Shown here: positions 21,051-30,830 of the stretch, one piece after another
Numbering within the stretch: the stretch's first letter is position 1
How the letters are laid out: each line of letters starts with the position of its first letter
DNA from: Phenylobacterium sp. J367
Lineage (GTDB): Bacteria; Pseudomonadota; Alphaproteobacteria; Caulobacterales; Caulobacteraceae
NCBI RefSeq assembly: GCF_024699985.1
Contig: NZ_JAJONA010000001.1
Location: 868,001-932,000, forward strand
Direction: 5' to 3'
Length of the DNA: 64,000 bases
Translations under genes and position numbers: made by a program
The notes under the pieces: generated by a model
Seen by the model: the letters and a program-made list of their open reading frames with translations, nothing else
The model's database searches: none
Told to the model about the DNA's origin: nothing

Positions 21051-22665
21051 CTATTTGGTGATGCGCAGGTTGGTGATCGCCGCGGCGATGGCGTCGAACG
21101 CCGCGCCGAGCTGGTTCACGTTGGCCACGTCGAAGAACTTGTCCGGCGCGGACGCGCAGCCCTGCAGCAGGCTGGACGACCCGCTCTGGACCTCCACCCG
21201 CACAGTGTAGATCTCGATCTTCTTGGCCTTCATGGCGGTGCAGAGCGCGGCCAGGCGGTTGTTCATCGCCGTGGTGCGCTGGCTGGTGCTCGACGAGCCG
21301 GTGATGCCGGCCAGCATGTTCTGCCAGACGAAGCCGTAGCCGCCGTAGTACGAGTCATTGTTGGTGTTCGGAGTCGTACATGGTGTTCTCGCCGTCCGTC
21401 ATGAGGATGACGATCTTCTTCAGGTGCGGCGTGCCGTAGGCCCCGCCGTCGGCGAGCGGCGCGTTGGGCGTGACCGCGTGCCAGCCCCAGACCATGCCCA
21501 GCGGGATGTTGGTCTCGCCGATGGCCGTCATGTTGTCGATCGCGGTCTTCACGGCCGACATGTCGGTGGTCAGCCGGATCATCGGCTGCAGCGTGCAGCC
21601 GGCGTTGGGCCCGTGGGTGTAGGTCATGCCGAGGTCGGTCGTGAAGCTGCCGGTGCGCTTCCAGACACCGGTGGCGTACTTGGCCGAGCGGCGCTCCTTG
21701 GCCTTCCAGTCCGACCCGCCGCCGTCGGCGATGTAGTCGTTCACCTTGGGCGTGCCCGACACATCCGGCTCGTCCGGCCAGAACCAGGGTACGAACATCG
21801 AGGCCGGGGTGCTCGTCGCCGGCGCCTCCTCGCTGATGTCGTAGGGCTGGCGGCGCGACTCCACGCAGCCCGCCCATGACTGGCCGATGTTCTTCATCAT
21901 CGTCAGCCGGTCGGTGTGCTGGACGTCGAAGATGTCGTTGTTGGTGGTCCCCTGGTAGTGCTGCTTGCCCTGGGGATCGATCCAGCTCGGCACGCCCGGG
22001 CCGGTGTGGCTGGCGGTGTTGTAGGTGGCCAGGCTCGTCGTGTCCTGCACCCGCACCGTGTTGGAGAACGGCACCAGGGCGATCTTGATCGGCGTCGGCT
22101 CGGCGCTCATCGAGGCGGCCAGCGCCAGCTTGTCGACCAGCTTCTTGGCCTCGGTCTTCAGCGTCGCCAGCTTCGGCGAGTTGTTGAGGACCATGGAGCC
22201 GGTGTTGTCGAGCACAAGGGCGATCTCCAGCCGGTCGATCGACCGCTGGACCTCGGTGTCCACCTGCACCGGCTTGTGGTCGAAGAAGGCGGGCGCGAAG
22301 GCGTCCAGCTCCACCGAGGCCTGAGCCACGACCTTCGTCCCGGACAGGGAGAAGGTTGAGCCCTTGAGCGTCGCGCCGTTGATCAGCTTCAGGTTGGCGG
22401 CCAGCGCCTTGTCGCCGATGGCGTCGATCTGATCGCTGGTCTGGGCGTTGGAGCGCGCGGCGTAGAGGGCTGCCGCGTCGAGCGCGTCCTGCAGCTTCCC
22501 GCGCTGTTCGCTGGCCAGGTAGACGTCGAAGACGCCCAGCGCCATCGGGGTCAGAACCGCCACGGCGAGGGCGAAGATCACCGCCGCCACGCCCTTCTCG
22601 TCGCGCGCGCCGGCGTTGAGCCGGGCGAGCACGCCTTCCAGACGGTCACGAGCCTTGATCTGCAT
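21051..22665 (-). CDS. TadG-like pilus assembly protein with von Willebrand A domain (frameshifted)
   Basis: A 537-residue protein with a TadE/TadG-type N-terminal helix (DEKGVAAVIFALAVAVLTPMALG, about residues 24-45), then LDAAALYAARS, and a von Willebrand factor A domain whose MIDAS motif is LDNTGSM; later VILMTDGENTMYDS is the second metal-loop region. One extra base near 21360-21370 breaks the frame before NNDSYYGGYGFVWQNML; the repaired protein ends FDAIAAAITNLRITK. ATG 22665 is chosen over an upstream GTG that lacks a ribosome site. Family members help assemble Flp/Tad pili or bind the envelope; no other tad gene is in the window, so this copy is an orphan. Confidence 0.85.
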
Positions 22666-22764
22666 CGGGCGTCCCGATCCTTCAGCCACTATTCGGGCAT
22701 CAGATCGCGCGAACGCCGTAAATTTCGGGTCAGGCGGGAGGGTTAACTCTCACCGTAAGGTTAA

Positions 22765-22799
22765 GGGCCGGACGGCGGAGCACGCCCGCCGTCCGGCCC
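22765..22799 (-). terminator. Strong hairpin after the M2 peptidase gene
   Basis: A perfect 13-base stem (GGGCCGGACGGCG / CGCCGTCCGGCCC) with a nine-base loop ten bases past the peptidase stop. The minus strand continues CTTAACCTTA rather than with a U-run, so termination may be partly Rho-assisted. Confidence 0.65.
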
Positions 22800-22808
22800 C
22801 TTGAGGCC

Positions 22809-24633
22809 TTACCAGCCGCAGGTCTGGCCGCGGTTCTGCGTCACGAGCCAGGTGTTGAGCGGCTTGAAGTAATCGGCCACGGCGCTGGCGTCCGTGCGGG
22901 TCTCGCCGGTGAAGGTCTTCAGGGTCTCCGGCCAGGGCTGGGACTGGCCGAGCTCCATCATGGCGTTGAAGCGACGCCCGACCTCCTTCTGGTCATAGAC
23001 CGAGCAGCGGTGCAGCGGCCCCTTCCAGCCGGCCTGCTTGCAGGCCGCCCGGTGGAACTGGAACTGGTAGATGTGGGCCAGGAAGTAGCGGGTGTAGGGC
23101 GTGTTGCCCGGCACGTGATACTTCGCGCCCGGATCGAAGGCGTCGGCCGGCCGCGGCCCCGGCGCGGTCAGGCCCTGGTACTGCAGCCGCAGCTTCCACC
23201 AGGCGTCGTTGTAGGTCTCCGGCCCGACCTCGCCCGAGAACACCTGCCAGCGCCAGCGGTCGACCAGCAGGCCGAACGGCAGGAAGGCGATCTTGTCGAG
23301 CGCGGTCTTGAGCAGGAAGGGGATGTCTTCTTCGGCCCCCGGCGCCTTGTCGAGCAGGCCGATCTGCTGGAGGTAGGTCGGCGTCGAGGCCGACAGCGCG
23401 GCGAAGTCGCCGATCGCCTCGTGGAAGCCATCATTGGCCGAGTTGCGGAACAGCGCCGGCTGGTTCTTGTAGGCGCGCTGGTAGTAGTTGTGGCCGAGCT
23501 CGTGGTGGATGGTGCGGAAGTCGTCCGCATTCACCTTCGTGCACATCTTGATGCGGATGTCGTCCTTGTCGTCGATGTCCCAGGCCGAGGCGTGGCAGAC
23601 GACCTCGCGGTCCTGCGGACGGACGATCAGCGAGCGCTCCCAGAAGGTCTGCGGCAGCGGCGCGAAGCCCAGCGAGGAATAGAAGTTCTCGCCGGTCTTC
23701 ACCATTTTCACCGGGTCGTAGCCCTTGGCCTCGAGCAGCTTGTCGAGGTCGTAGCTGCTGGTGATCCCCTTCGGCTGGACGACATCGTAGATGTTGCCCC
23801 ACTGCTGGCCCCACATATTGCCGAGGAGGTCGGCGCGGATCGGCCCGGTCTTCGGCTGCACGGCGTCGCCGTACTGCTCGTTGAGGCGGGCGCGCACGTA
23901 GCAGTGCAGGTTCTTGTAGAAGGGCTCCACCTGCTTCCAGAGACGGTCAGTCTCGGCCGCGAAGGCGTCCGGCTCCATGTCGTAGTTGGAGCGCCAGAGC
24001 GCGCCGGTATCCTTGTAGCCCAGGCCCTTGGCGCCTTCGTTGGAGAGCGCCACGAAGCGGGCGTAGTCCGGCTTCATCGGCGGGGCGACCGAATGCCAGC
24101 CCTCCCAGGCCGCCTTCAGCTCTGCCGGGTTGCGCGACTTGGCCAGGACATCCTCGGCGTCGTTCAGGGTGATCTGCTTGCCCTGGAAGGTGAACTTGCC
24201 CGTGGAGTAGGTGGAATCCAGCTTGGTGAGCAGGTTCGACAGTTCCTCGGCGGCGCCCGGCCGGTTGGGGGGCCGGCGACACCAGGTAGAGCTTGAGGAG
24301 CTTCAGCTTGCGCGCGGTGACCGCGTCGGTCTTCACGCCGTTGAAGCGCGCCGCCTCCATGGCGAGCTTGGTGATGGTCTCGTTCTGCTCGGCGGTGGCC
24401 TTGGCCTCCAGCCACTGGGTGTCCGGCGTGATGAAGTTCGCGCGGACCCAGGCGGCCCGGTTGGCGAACGCGCTGACGCGCTCGAGTTCAGCCTCGGCGT
24501 TCTCGACGAACGTCTTGGCGTCCGCGGCGGTGGGCGTGGCGACCGCCGCAGCGGCGGCCGGGCCCTGCGCCACCGCCGGACCGGCGCCGATCAGAAGGGC
24601 GACCGCAGTGGCCGCCAACAGCTTGGATTTCAT
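22809..24633 (-). CDS. M2 family metallopeptidase, ACE-like peptidyl-dipeptidase (frameshifted)
   Basis: A periplasmic zinc dipeptidyl carboxypeptidase related to angiotensin-converting enzyme. Signal peptide (about residues 1-22, ending AVAQ), then the zinc site HHELGHNYYQRAYK near residue 377 with the third ligand Glu in NDGFHEAIGD, and the ACE-type motifs GNMWGQQWGNIYD and VFSGEV. One extra C in the run at 24267-24272 splits the gene; removing it joins LYLVSPAP to NRPGAAEELSNLL and yields 607 residues, the usual bacterial size. ATG 24633 has AAGGA seven bases upstream. The physiological substrate in bacteria is unknown. Confidence 0.93.
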
Positions 24634-24721
24634 CGCTATTCCTTGAGCGTTTCGGGCGCCTCTTCGGGGGCGCCGCATGTGGCGCGGATGGGGAAGCCTC
24701 CGCGCCCGCTCAGGTCAAGCC

Positions 24722-25336
24722 CTACCCCAAGCGTTCGATGTCCTCGAGGCCCGTGGTGGTGACGTCGAGGTCGGTCACCAGGCCGTTGGCGATGGAATAG
24801 ACCCATCCGTGGACGCTCAGCGTCTGGCCACGCGCCCAGGCGTCCTGGACGAAGACGTCGGAGGCGACGTTCCTCACCTGGCGGATGACGTTCAGCTCCA
24901 CGAGCCGGTCCCACCGCTGGCGGTCGTCGGCGATACCCTCCAGCTCGCCCTTGTGGTCGTGGTGCACCTCGCGGATCGGGTGCAGCCAGTGGTCCACGAG
25001 GCCGCGCCGCTTGCCGTCCACGGCCGCCGCGACGCCGCCGCAGCCGTAATGGCCGACCACCAGGATGTGCTTCACCTTCAGCACGTCCACGGCGAACTGC
25101 AGCACCGAGAGATAGTTGGCGTCCTGCGGCGGGGCGAGGTTGGCCACGTTGCGGTGGACGAACAGCTCGCCCGGATCGAGATCGACGATCTCGTTGGCCG
25201 GCACCCGGCTGTCGGAGCAGCCGATCCACAGGTACTCGGGGGCCTGCTGGCCCTCCAGCCGCTTGAAGAAGCCGGGGTCCGCGGAGACCTTGCGTTCCGC
25301 CCAGCGCTTGTTGTTCGCCTTGAGGTCTTCGAGCAT
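24722..25336 (-). CDS. Beta-class carbonic anhydrase
   Basis: Interconverts CO2 and bicarbonate. Zinc ligands are visible as Cys40 in WIGCSDSRVPANEI (with the Asp42-Arg44 dyad) and His96/Cys99 in VVGHYGCGGV. At 204 residues without a signal peptide it is cytoplasmic. Starts at ATG 25336 and stands alone between the M2 peptidase and the zeta-GST gene. Confidence 0.96.
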   Translation of the reverse strand: MLEDLKANNKRWAERKVSADPGFFKRLEGQQAPEYLWIGCSDSRVPANEIVDLDPGELFVHRNVANLAPPQDANYLSVLQFAVDVLKVKHILVVGHYGCGGVAAAVDGKRRGLVDHWLHPIREVHHDHKGELEGIADDRQRWDRLVELNVIRQVRNVASDVFVQDAWARGQTLSVHGWVYSIANGLVTDLDVTTTGLEDIERLG

Positions 25337-25395
25337 GGGCGCGCTCTAAGCCTGACAGCCGCCGGGGGGCAACCCCTCCCCCTGCGTCACCTGAC

Positions 25396-26040
25396 TCACG
25401 CCGGGTGGGCGTCGGGCTGTTTGTCCGGGTGGGCGGCGGCGAAGGCCGGATGCTCCGCCGCCCGCGCGGCAACCGCGGCGATCGCCGGATAGGGGTCCAG
25501 CGCCACGCCGTAGCGGCCGGCGGAATAGACCTGTGGGATCAGGCAGCAGTCGGCGAGGGTCGGGGCGTCCCCGAAGGCGAAGCCCGCGCCGTGCGCGGCG
25601 ACCATCGGCTCCAGGGCCGAGAAGCCATCGTTGATCCAGCGCTTCGACCAGAGGTCGCGGCCGGCGTCGTCGACGCCCAGCGCCGTAAGCTGCTGCTGGA
25701 TGCGCAGGTTGTTCAGCGGGTGGATGTCGCAGGCGACGATGGCCGCCATGGCCCGGACCACCGCCCGGTCGCCCGCCGTCTTCGGCAGCAGGGCCGGCTC
25801 GGGGTGGACTTCCTCCAGCCACTCGAGGATGGCCAGGCTCTGGGTCAGCACCTGGCCGTCGTCGGTGGTCAGGGCGGGCAGCAGCTCCTGCCGGTTCACC
25901 GCCTTGTAGGCGTCGGAATGCTGGACGCCCTTCACGAGGTGGATCGGGGCGTAGTCGTAGGCGAGGCCCTTGAGGTTGAGCCCGATGCGGACCCGGTAGG
26001 GCGCGGTGGCCCGCCAGTAGCTGTGCAGCAGGAGGGTCAT
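25396..26040 (-). CDS. Zeta-class glutathione S-transferase / maleylacetoacetate (maleylpyruvate) isomerase
   Basis: Glutathione-dependent cis-trans isomerase of aromatic ring-cleavage products. The N-terminal thioredoxin fold has LLHSYWRATAPYRVRIGLNLKG, matching the zeta motif SSxSxRVRIAL (here SYWRATAPYRVR), then QSLAILEWLEE for glutathione binding and CDIHPLNNLRI, a strong zeta-class signature. 214 residues. Its ATG overlaps the stop of the FAH hydrolase (ATGA), so the two work in one pathway: tyrosine/homogentisate or gentisate breakdown, which sequence alone does not separate. Confidence 0.88.
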   Translation of the reverse strand: MTLLLHSYWRATAPYRVRIGLNLKGLAYDYAPIHLVKGVQHSDAYKAVNRQELLPALTTDDGQVLTQSLAILEWLEEVHPEPALLPKTAGDRAVVRAMAAIVACDIHPLNNLRIQQQLTALGVDDAGRDLWSKRWINDGFSALEPMVAAHGAGFAFGDAPTLADCCLIPQVYSAGRYGVALDPYPAIAAVAARAAEHPAFAAAHPDKQPDAHPA

Positions 26041-26726
26041 GCGGCCACCGTGAACGCCAGCGCGCCGACGCCCTCCACCTCGCCCTCGACCCGGTCGCCG
26101 CGGGCGAGCGCGGCCACGCCCTCCGGCGTGCCGGTGAAGATCAGGTCGCCGGGCGCCAGCGCCCAGAGCTTCGAGGCCTCCGAGACGATCTCGGCCACGT
26201 TCCAGATCATGTCGGCGACCGCGGCGTCCTGGCGGACCTCGCCGTTCACCGAAAGCGCGATGCGGCCCGTGGGCGCCGGGCCCTGCCAGCGGCGGATCGC
26301 CGAGATCGGTGCGGACGCGTCGAAACCCTTGGCCGCGTCCCACGGCTGGCCCTTGGCCTTGGCGGCGGCCTGCAGGTCGCGGCGGGTCAGGTCGACGCCG
26401 ACCGCATAGCCGTAGACGAGATCCAGTGCGGCCTCGACGGGGACGGCGACGCCCGGCCTGCCGATCGCCACCACCAGTTCGATCTCGTGGTGGAGGTCGG
26501 CCGTGCACGGCGGATAGGCCGGATCCGCGCCCGGCGGCACGACGGCGTCGGCCGGCTTGGTGAAGAAGAACGGCGGATCGCGGTCGTCGTCGCCCGCGCC
26601 CATCTCCCGGCGGTGGGCCCAGTAGTTGCGCCCGACGCAAAGGATGCGGCGCACCGGGAAGGCCGCGGCCTCCCCTTCCACGGGCACGGTCGGGACGGCG
26701 GGGGCTTCGACGACATAGGCGCTCAT
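26037..26726 (-). CDS. Fumarylacetoacetate hydrolase-family protein
   Basis: Carbon-carbon bond hydrolase of the FAH fold, 229 residues. Metal and catalytic residues lie in LCVGRNYWAHRREMG, FFFTKPADAVVPPG, LHHEIELVVAIG (Glu ligands) and the late FTGTPEGVAALARGD. The short length matches fumarylpyruvate hydrolase of gentisate pathways better than the 420-residue fumarylacetoacetase; with the overlapping zeta-GST it forms the isomerase-hydrolase pair. No ring-cleaving dioxygenase is in the window. Diverges from the CaiB-type gene with 97 bases between starts. Confidence 0.9.
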   Translation of the reverse strand: MSAYVVEAPAVPTVPVEGEAAAFPVRRILCVGRNYWAHRREMGAGDDDRDPPFFFTKPADAVVPPGADPAYPPCTADLHHEIELVVAIGRPGVAVPVEAALDLVYGYAVGVDLTRRDLQAAAKAKGQPWDAAKGFDASAPISAIRRWQGPAPTGRIALSVNGEVRQDAAVADMIWNVAEIVSEASKLWALAPGDLIFTGTPEGVAALARGDRVEGEVEGVGALAFTVAA

Positions 26727-26823
26727 GTCCTGCGATTAGACCCAGCCCGTTCTCTTGGAAAGCTCACGAGGGTCCCGCTGCGTGACCGTTGACAGCGCGG
26801 CCGCGGGCGCCTTGGGTCGCCCC

Positions 26824-28044
26824 ATGTCCGAGACTTCCGCCAACGGCCCGCTGGCCGACCTCGTCGTCGTCGAGATGGGCACCCTCATCGCCGGTCCGTT
26901 CTGCGGCCAGATCCTCGGCGACTTCGGCGCCGAGGTGATCAAGATCGAGGACCCCAGGACCGGCGATCCCATGCGCCAGTGGGGCCGCAGCCTGCCCAAG
27001 GGCCTGTCGCCCTGGTGGCCGGTGATCGGCCGCAACAAGAAGTCGGTGGGCGTCGACCTGAGGACGCCGGAGGGCCAGCAGATCGCCCGCGACCTGATCG
27101 GCAAGGCCGATGTGGTGATCGAGAACTTCCGGCCCGGCGCCATGGAGAAGTGGGGACTCTCCTACGAAAGCCTGGCCGCCGAGAACCCCAGGCTGATCAT
27201 GGCCCGGGTGTCCGGCTTCGGCCAGACCGGCCCCTATGCCCAGCGCGCCGGCTACGGCCTGATCGGCGAGGCCATGGGCGGCCTGCGCCACGTCACCGGC
27301 GAGCCCGATCGCCCGCCGGCCCGGGCCGGCATCTCCATCGGCGACAGCCTGGCGGCCATGCACGCGGTCATGGGGATCACCATGGCCCTGCACCACCGCG
27401 CGCGCACGGGCCAGGGCCAGGTGATCGACGCGGCCCTCTACGAGAGCGTCCTGGCGGTGATGGAGAACCTGGTCACCGAGTACGACATCACCGGCTACGT
27501 CCGTGAGCGGTCTGGGTCGATCCTGCCCGGCATCGCGCCCTCGAACGCCTATCCGTGCGCCAACGGCGAGATGATCCTGATCGGCGGCAACGGCGACAAC
27601 GTCTATGCGCGCCTCACCGAGGCCATGGGCCGGCCGGACCTGAAGACCGACGCGAAGTTCGCGAGCCATGCCGCGCGCGGTGAGAACCAGCAGGAGCTGG
27701 ACGGGATCATCGCCGCCTGGACCAGCGGTTTCCGGCTGGCCGACCTGCTGGCGCTGCTGGAGGCCAAGGGCGTCCCGGCCAGCCGCGTCTTCCGCGCCCC
27801 CGACATGCTGGAGGACCCGCAGTACGCCGCCCGCGAGGCGATCGTCACCACGGACCATCCGGTCTTCGGCCCGATCCGCATGCAGAACGCCTTCCCGAAG
27901 CTGTCGGCCACCCCGGGCCGCGTGCGCTGGCCGGGACCGGCCCTGGGCGAGCACACAGATGCGGTGCTCAAGGGTCTCGCGGGGTATTCGGAGGAGAAGC
28001 TCGCGGCGCTGCGCGGCAAGGGCGTGATCTCCCCCTCCCCCTGA
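26824..28044 (+). CDS. CaiB/BaiF-type (class III) CoA-transferase
   Basis: Transfers CoA between acyl acids through a covalent aspartyl intermediate. 406 residues with VVVEMGTLIAGPFCGQILGDFGA at the N-terminus, KSVGVDLRTPEGQ, and the active-site Asp region GISIGDSLAAMHAVMG. The start is ATG 26824 (MSETSANGPL), preferred because homologues begin shortly before LADLVVVEMG; upstream in-frame codons read through the divergent promoter region. Substrate unknown. The following 181 bases hold only short GC hairpins. Confidence 0.9.
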   Translation: MSETSANGPLADLVVVEMGTLIAGPFCGQILGDFGAEVIKIEDPRTGDPMRQWGRSLPKGLSPWWPVIGRNKKSVGVDLRTPEGQQIARDLIGKADVVIENFRPGAMEKWGLSYESLAAENPRLIMARVSGFGQTGPYAQRAGYGLIGEAMGGLRHVTGEPDRPPARAGISIGDSLAAMHAVMGITMALHHRARTGQGQVIDAALYESVLAVMENLVTEYDITGYVRERSGSILPGIAPSNAYPCANGEMILIGGNGDNVYARLTEAMGRPDLKTDAKFASHAARGENQQELDGIIAAWTSGFRLADLLALLEAKGVPASRVFRAPDMLEDPQYAAREAIVTTDHPVFGPIRMQNAFPKLSATPGRVRWPGPALGEHTDAVLKGLAGYSEEKLAALRGKGVISPSP

Positions 28045-28225
28045 CGGGGAAGGCGGAAATCGCGCGTTGACAGAGGGTCGGGTCGCTTGATCCGGGCGAT
28101 ATCCCTGGGCCGCCGGTCCGGCCCCTGCGGTTGCCGCAGGTCCCCCATGCGCCGATCTAAGGCCCACCCCATGGTTAAGGTAGGTGACGGCTTGTCTCAG
28201 GGGGTGCGGCAGGTTGGCCCGCGGG

Positions 28226-29610
28226 TCAGGAGGACCTGAGCAGCTCCGCCACGGCCGCCGCCACCTGGGTGACGTCGTAGGGCTTGCGGATCACCGGGGC
28301 GTCGAACCCGGTGGGGGCGCCGCCCGCCTCGCCGTAGCCGGTGGCGAACACGAACGGGACCTTCCGGCGGAACAGGGCCTCGGCCACCGGTGTCACCGAG
28401 CGGCCGTTGAGGTTGGCGTCGAGCACGGCGGCGTCGATCGGCCGGTCGAGAAGGGCCATGGCCTCTTCAAGCTCGTAGGCCGGCCCGATCACCTCGGCGC
28501 CGGCTTCGGACAGGCTGGTCTCCAGCTCCAGGGCCAGCAGGACCGCGTCCTCGACGATCAGCACGCGCGAGCCCCTGAGATCGGTCGGCCCGCTGGAGAC
28601 GACGATGGTCTCGGCCGCGGCCGGGGCCTCCGGCACGGTCTCGGGGCGCGGCGCGACCGCCGCGGCGCCGGCCGTCAGCCGCACGTGGACGCCGGGCGGC
28701 CGGTACTCCACGGACGTCCCGCCGTTCAGCTCGCGTCCGGTGACCTGCTCCAGCAGGGTGGTGCCGAAGCCGCGGCGGGCGGGCGGGAAGACGCGCGGCC
28801 CGCCGCCTTCCGTCCAGTTGAGCTCGAAGCCGCCGTCGGCCTTCCGGCTCCAGCGGACGTCCACATGGCCGGCCTCGGATGAGAGCGCGCCGAACTTCAC
28901 CGCGTTGGTGGCCAGCTCGTGCAGCGCGAGCGACAGCGCATTGGCCGCCCGGGGCGTCAGGAAGAGCTCCGGGCCCCTCCCAGCTGGTCTGGCCCGGCGC
29001 CAGGGCGCCGAGCTCGGCGGCCACCAGGTGATCGATCGCCGCGCCGCGCCAGCGGGCGGCGGTCAGGGAGCTCGTTGGCGGAGCCCAGCGCCTTCAGCCG
29101 ACCCGAGAAATTGCTCAGGAAACTTTCCAGCGAGGTGGTGCGCTTGGCCGTCTGCTGGGCCAGCGCCTGCACCGCGGCCAGGACGTTCTTCACCCGGTGG
29201 TCGAGCTCGGCCATCAGCGTCTGGCGGTGCTCTTCCTCCACCTTGCGCTCGGTGATGTCCTGGATGATGCCGGTGACGTTCACGGGCCGCCCGTCGTCGC
29301 CGTAGGTCACCACGCCGGCGATCCTCACCCAGACCACCCGGCCGTCATCGGCCCGTATCTGGCGGAACTCGGCCTCGTACTGGCCGGCGGTCCCGAGGTT
29401 GCGCTCCCGCTGCGCCAGGAAACCGGCCATGTCCTCGGGATGTACGTAGCGGTCGAGCATCCGGCCGCCCTCCGCCGGCATCTCGCCGGGCGGCAGGCCG
29501 ACGATGCTGGCCATGCGCTCGGACACCACGAAGACGTCGCGCGCGACATCCCACTCGAATTCGCCCAGGCCTGCGGCCCCGATCGCGAGTTCCAGACGGT
29601 CGTGGTTCAC
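28226..29610 (-). CDS. PAS-HWE histidine kinase with C-terminal receiver (two frameshifts)
   Basis: A soluble sensor kinase. Order after repair (460 residues): PAS/PAC fold (GEFEWDVARDVFVVSERM to GIIQDITERK, about 1-125), an HWE dimerisation region with His138 in AELDHRVKNVLAAVQAL, an ATPase with LALHELATNAVKFGALS and the HWE-defining WTEGGGP, and a receiver domain (VLIVEDAVLLALELE, phospho-Asp in AAVLDANLNGRS). Extra bases at about 29069-29071 and 28968-28973 break the frame. GTG 29610 is favoured by AAGGGG 11 bases upstream over GTG 29622. It lies head-to-head with the stress island; HWE kinases are known inputs to PhyR, so that link is plausible but inferred. Confidence 0.88.
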
Positions 29611-29747
29611 TCTGACGTTCACCCCTTGCCGGGTCTCGACGCAGCCGACTATAGGGCGACATCACCGGCCGCGCGATAGGAACCGTGCGTTTCCCACAGC
29701 GTTTGGCGGACGGGGACGGGGAGAAGCTCCGCCTTTGCCCGGAAGGC

Positions 29748-29773
29748 GGAACTTCGTTAGCATGTCCGACGTT
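29748..29773 (+). promoter_or_regulatory. EcfG-type stress promoter for the DUF883-like gene
   Basis: Exact match to GGAAC (29748-29752), 17 bases, CGTT (29770-29773). The next plus-strand start codon is 51 bases downstream. The consensus is that established for EcfG/SigT general stress sigma factors, and an ecfG gene is present 6.3 kb away. Confidence 0.8.
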
Positions 29774-29824
29774 CAGCAGACGTCCCCCCGGCGTCCGCCC
29801 GGGCCCCTTCTTCGGAGTGACGAC

Positions 29825-30124
29825 ATGTCCCTTGACCAGGCCAACGACGCCAACGTTTCCACGAGCAGCGAAGCCAAGCGCCTGGCCGCCGAGGCGCAGC
29901 GCACCTTCACCGACGCGCGGGCGCGCATCGAGGCGGTCGTGCAGGAAGGCCTGGAACAGCTTCGCACCCAGTCGCGCGCCTATGCCGACAACGCCGGCCA
30001 ACAGCTCGACGTCGCCCAGCAGTACGTGACCGAGCGGGTGAAGGAACGCCCGCTGGCCGCCATCGGCGCCGCTGTCGGCGTGGGCGTGCTGGTCGGCCTG
30101 CTGCTGTCCTCCGGCCGCCGTTGA
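29825..30124 (+). CDS. ElaB/YqjD/DUF883-type membrane-anchored protein
   Basis: A 99-residue protein: a long amphipathic, probably coiled-coil N-terminal part (EAKRLAAEAQRTFTDARARIEAVV) and one C-terminal membrane helix (LAAIGAAVGVGVLVGLLLSSGRR) ending in a basic tail. This is the pattern of the ElaB/YqjD family, which in E. coli is stationary-phase induced and can bind ribosomes at the membrane. ATG 29825 sits 51 bases after an EcfG promoter. The next gene starts in the stop codon (TTGA), so the two are coupled. Confidence 0.82.
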   Translation: MSLDQANDANVSTSSEAKRLAAEAQRTFTDARARIEAVVQEGLEQLRTQSRAYADNAGQQLDVAQQYVTERVKERPLAAIGAAVGVGVLVGLLLSSGRR

Positions 30125-30531
30125 ACCTCAATAAGATCCTGAGACTTCTAGCCGCCGCCGCCGCGATCGCCGCGGCGGCGGTCGTCGTCGTGGTCGCCGC
30201 GTCCTTCGCGCTCTACGCCGCGGCGAAGCCCTATGTGGGCGAGGCCTGGGCGGCGGCGATCGTCGCCGGCGTCTTCGCCCTGATCGCCGTGATCCTGGCG
30301 GTCGCGATGACCATGAAGGCCCGCCCGAAGTCCGGAAAGGCCGAGGAGCAGCCGATGAGCGCGCGGCTGATCGAGCTCGCCCGCGAGAGGCCGATCGTCG
30401 CCGCCGGAGCCGCGGTCGCCGGGGCCATCGTGCTGGCCAGCAACCCGCGGATCGTCACCACCATCCTCAGCGCCGCGATCGCCGGCCGCGCCGCCGCCGG
30501 GACCAAGACCCCCGACAAGAAGCGCCGCTAG
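30121..30531 (+). CDS. Small phage-holin-like / YqjE-type membrane protein
   Basis: 136 residues, hydrophobic, with two N-terminal membrane helices (about 8-32 and 42-64), a cationic connector (MKARPKSGKAEEQPMSARL), and a C-terminal hydrophobic stretch followed by TPDKKRR. The arrangement after a DUF883-type protein resembles the YqjD-YqjE pair of enterobacteria. Start is a TTG overlapping the previous stop, with no separate ribosome site. Function unknown; stress-related by promoter. Confidence 0.7.
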   Translation: MNLNKILRLLAAAAAIAAAAVVVVVAASFALYAAAKPYVGEAWAAAIVAGVFALIAVILAVAMTMKARPKSGKAEEQPMSARLIELARERPIVAAGAAVAGAIVLASNPRIVTTILSAAIAGRAAAGTKTPDKKRR

Positions 30532-30558
30532 ACCCCCGCCCCGCCCGCCACCGCCCCG

Positions 30559-30584
30559 GGAACGGTCACGCTTGCACCGGCGTT
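30559..30584 (+). promoter_or_regulatory. EcfG-type stress promoter for the DUF1328-like gene
   Basis: Exact GGAAC (30559-30563), 17 bases, CGTT (30581-30584); the start codon of the small membrane protein is 65 bases downstream. Confidence 0.8.
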
Positions 30585-30649
30585 GATCGGATGAGCGATC
30601 CTGCTCAAGACTCGATGGGTTCGCCTTCGGGCGGCAAGGGAGAACGCCA

Positions 30650-30823
30650 ATGCTGGGCTGGGCGCTGACCTTCCTGGTGGTCGCACTGATCGCCGCGCTT
30701 CTTGGTTTCACTTCGATCGCCGGCGCGGCGATGGGTATCGCCAAGATCCTGTTCTACGTCTTCCTGGTTCTGTTCCTGGTCTCGATCGTCATGCACTTCG
30801 TACGAGGACGAAGGGTACCCTGA
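30650..30823 (+). CDS. DUF1328-like (YtjA family) small membrane protein
   Basis: A 57-residue protein with two helices: [20 protein letters not shown] and [19 protein letters not shown], ending HFVRGRRVP. The [26 protein letters not shown] pattern and size match the DUF1328/YtjA family, whose members are often general-stress or osmotically induced; biochemical role unknown. AAGGGAG lies eight bases before the ATG. It converges with the phosphoesterase gene, seven bases apart. Confidence 0.85.
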   Translation: MLGWALTFLVVALIAALLGFTSIAGAAMGIAKILFYVFLVLFLVSIVMHFVRGRRVP

Positions 30824-30830
30824 CCCCCGC

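Noticed and set aside
22741..22770. CtrA box upstream of the TadG-like gene
   Set aside because: TTAACC half-sites are present but separated by 14 bases instead of seven, so I do not list it as a site.
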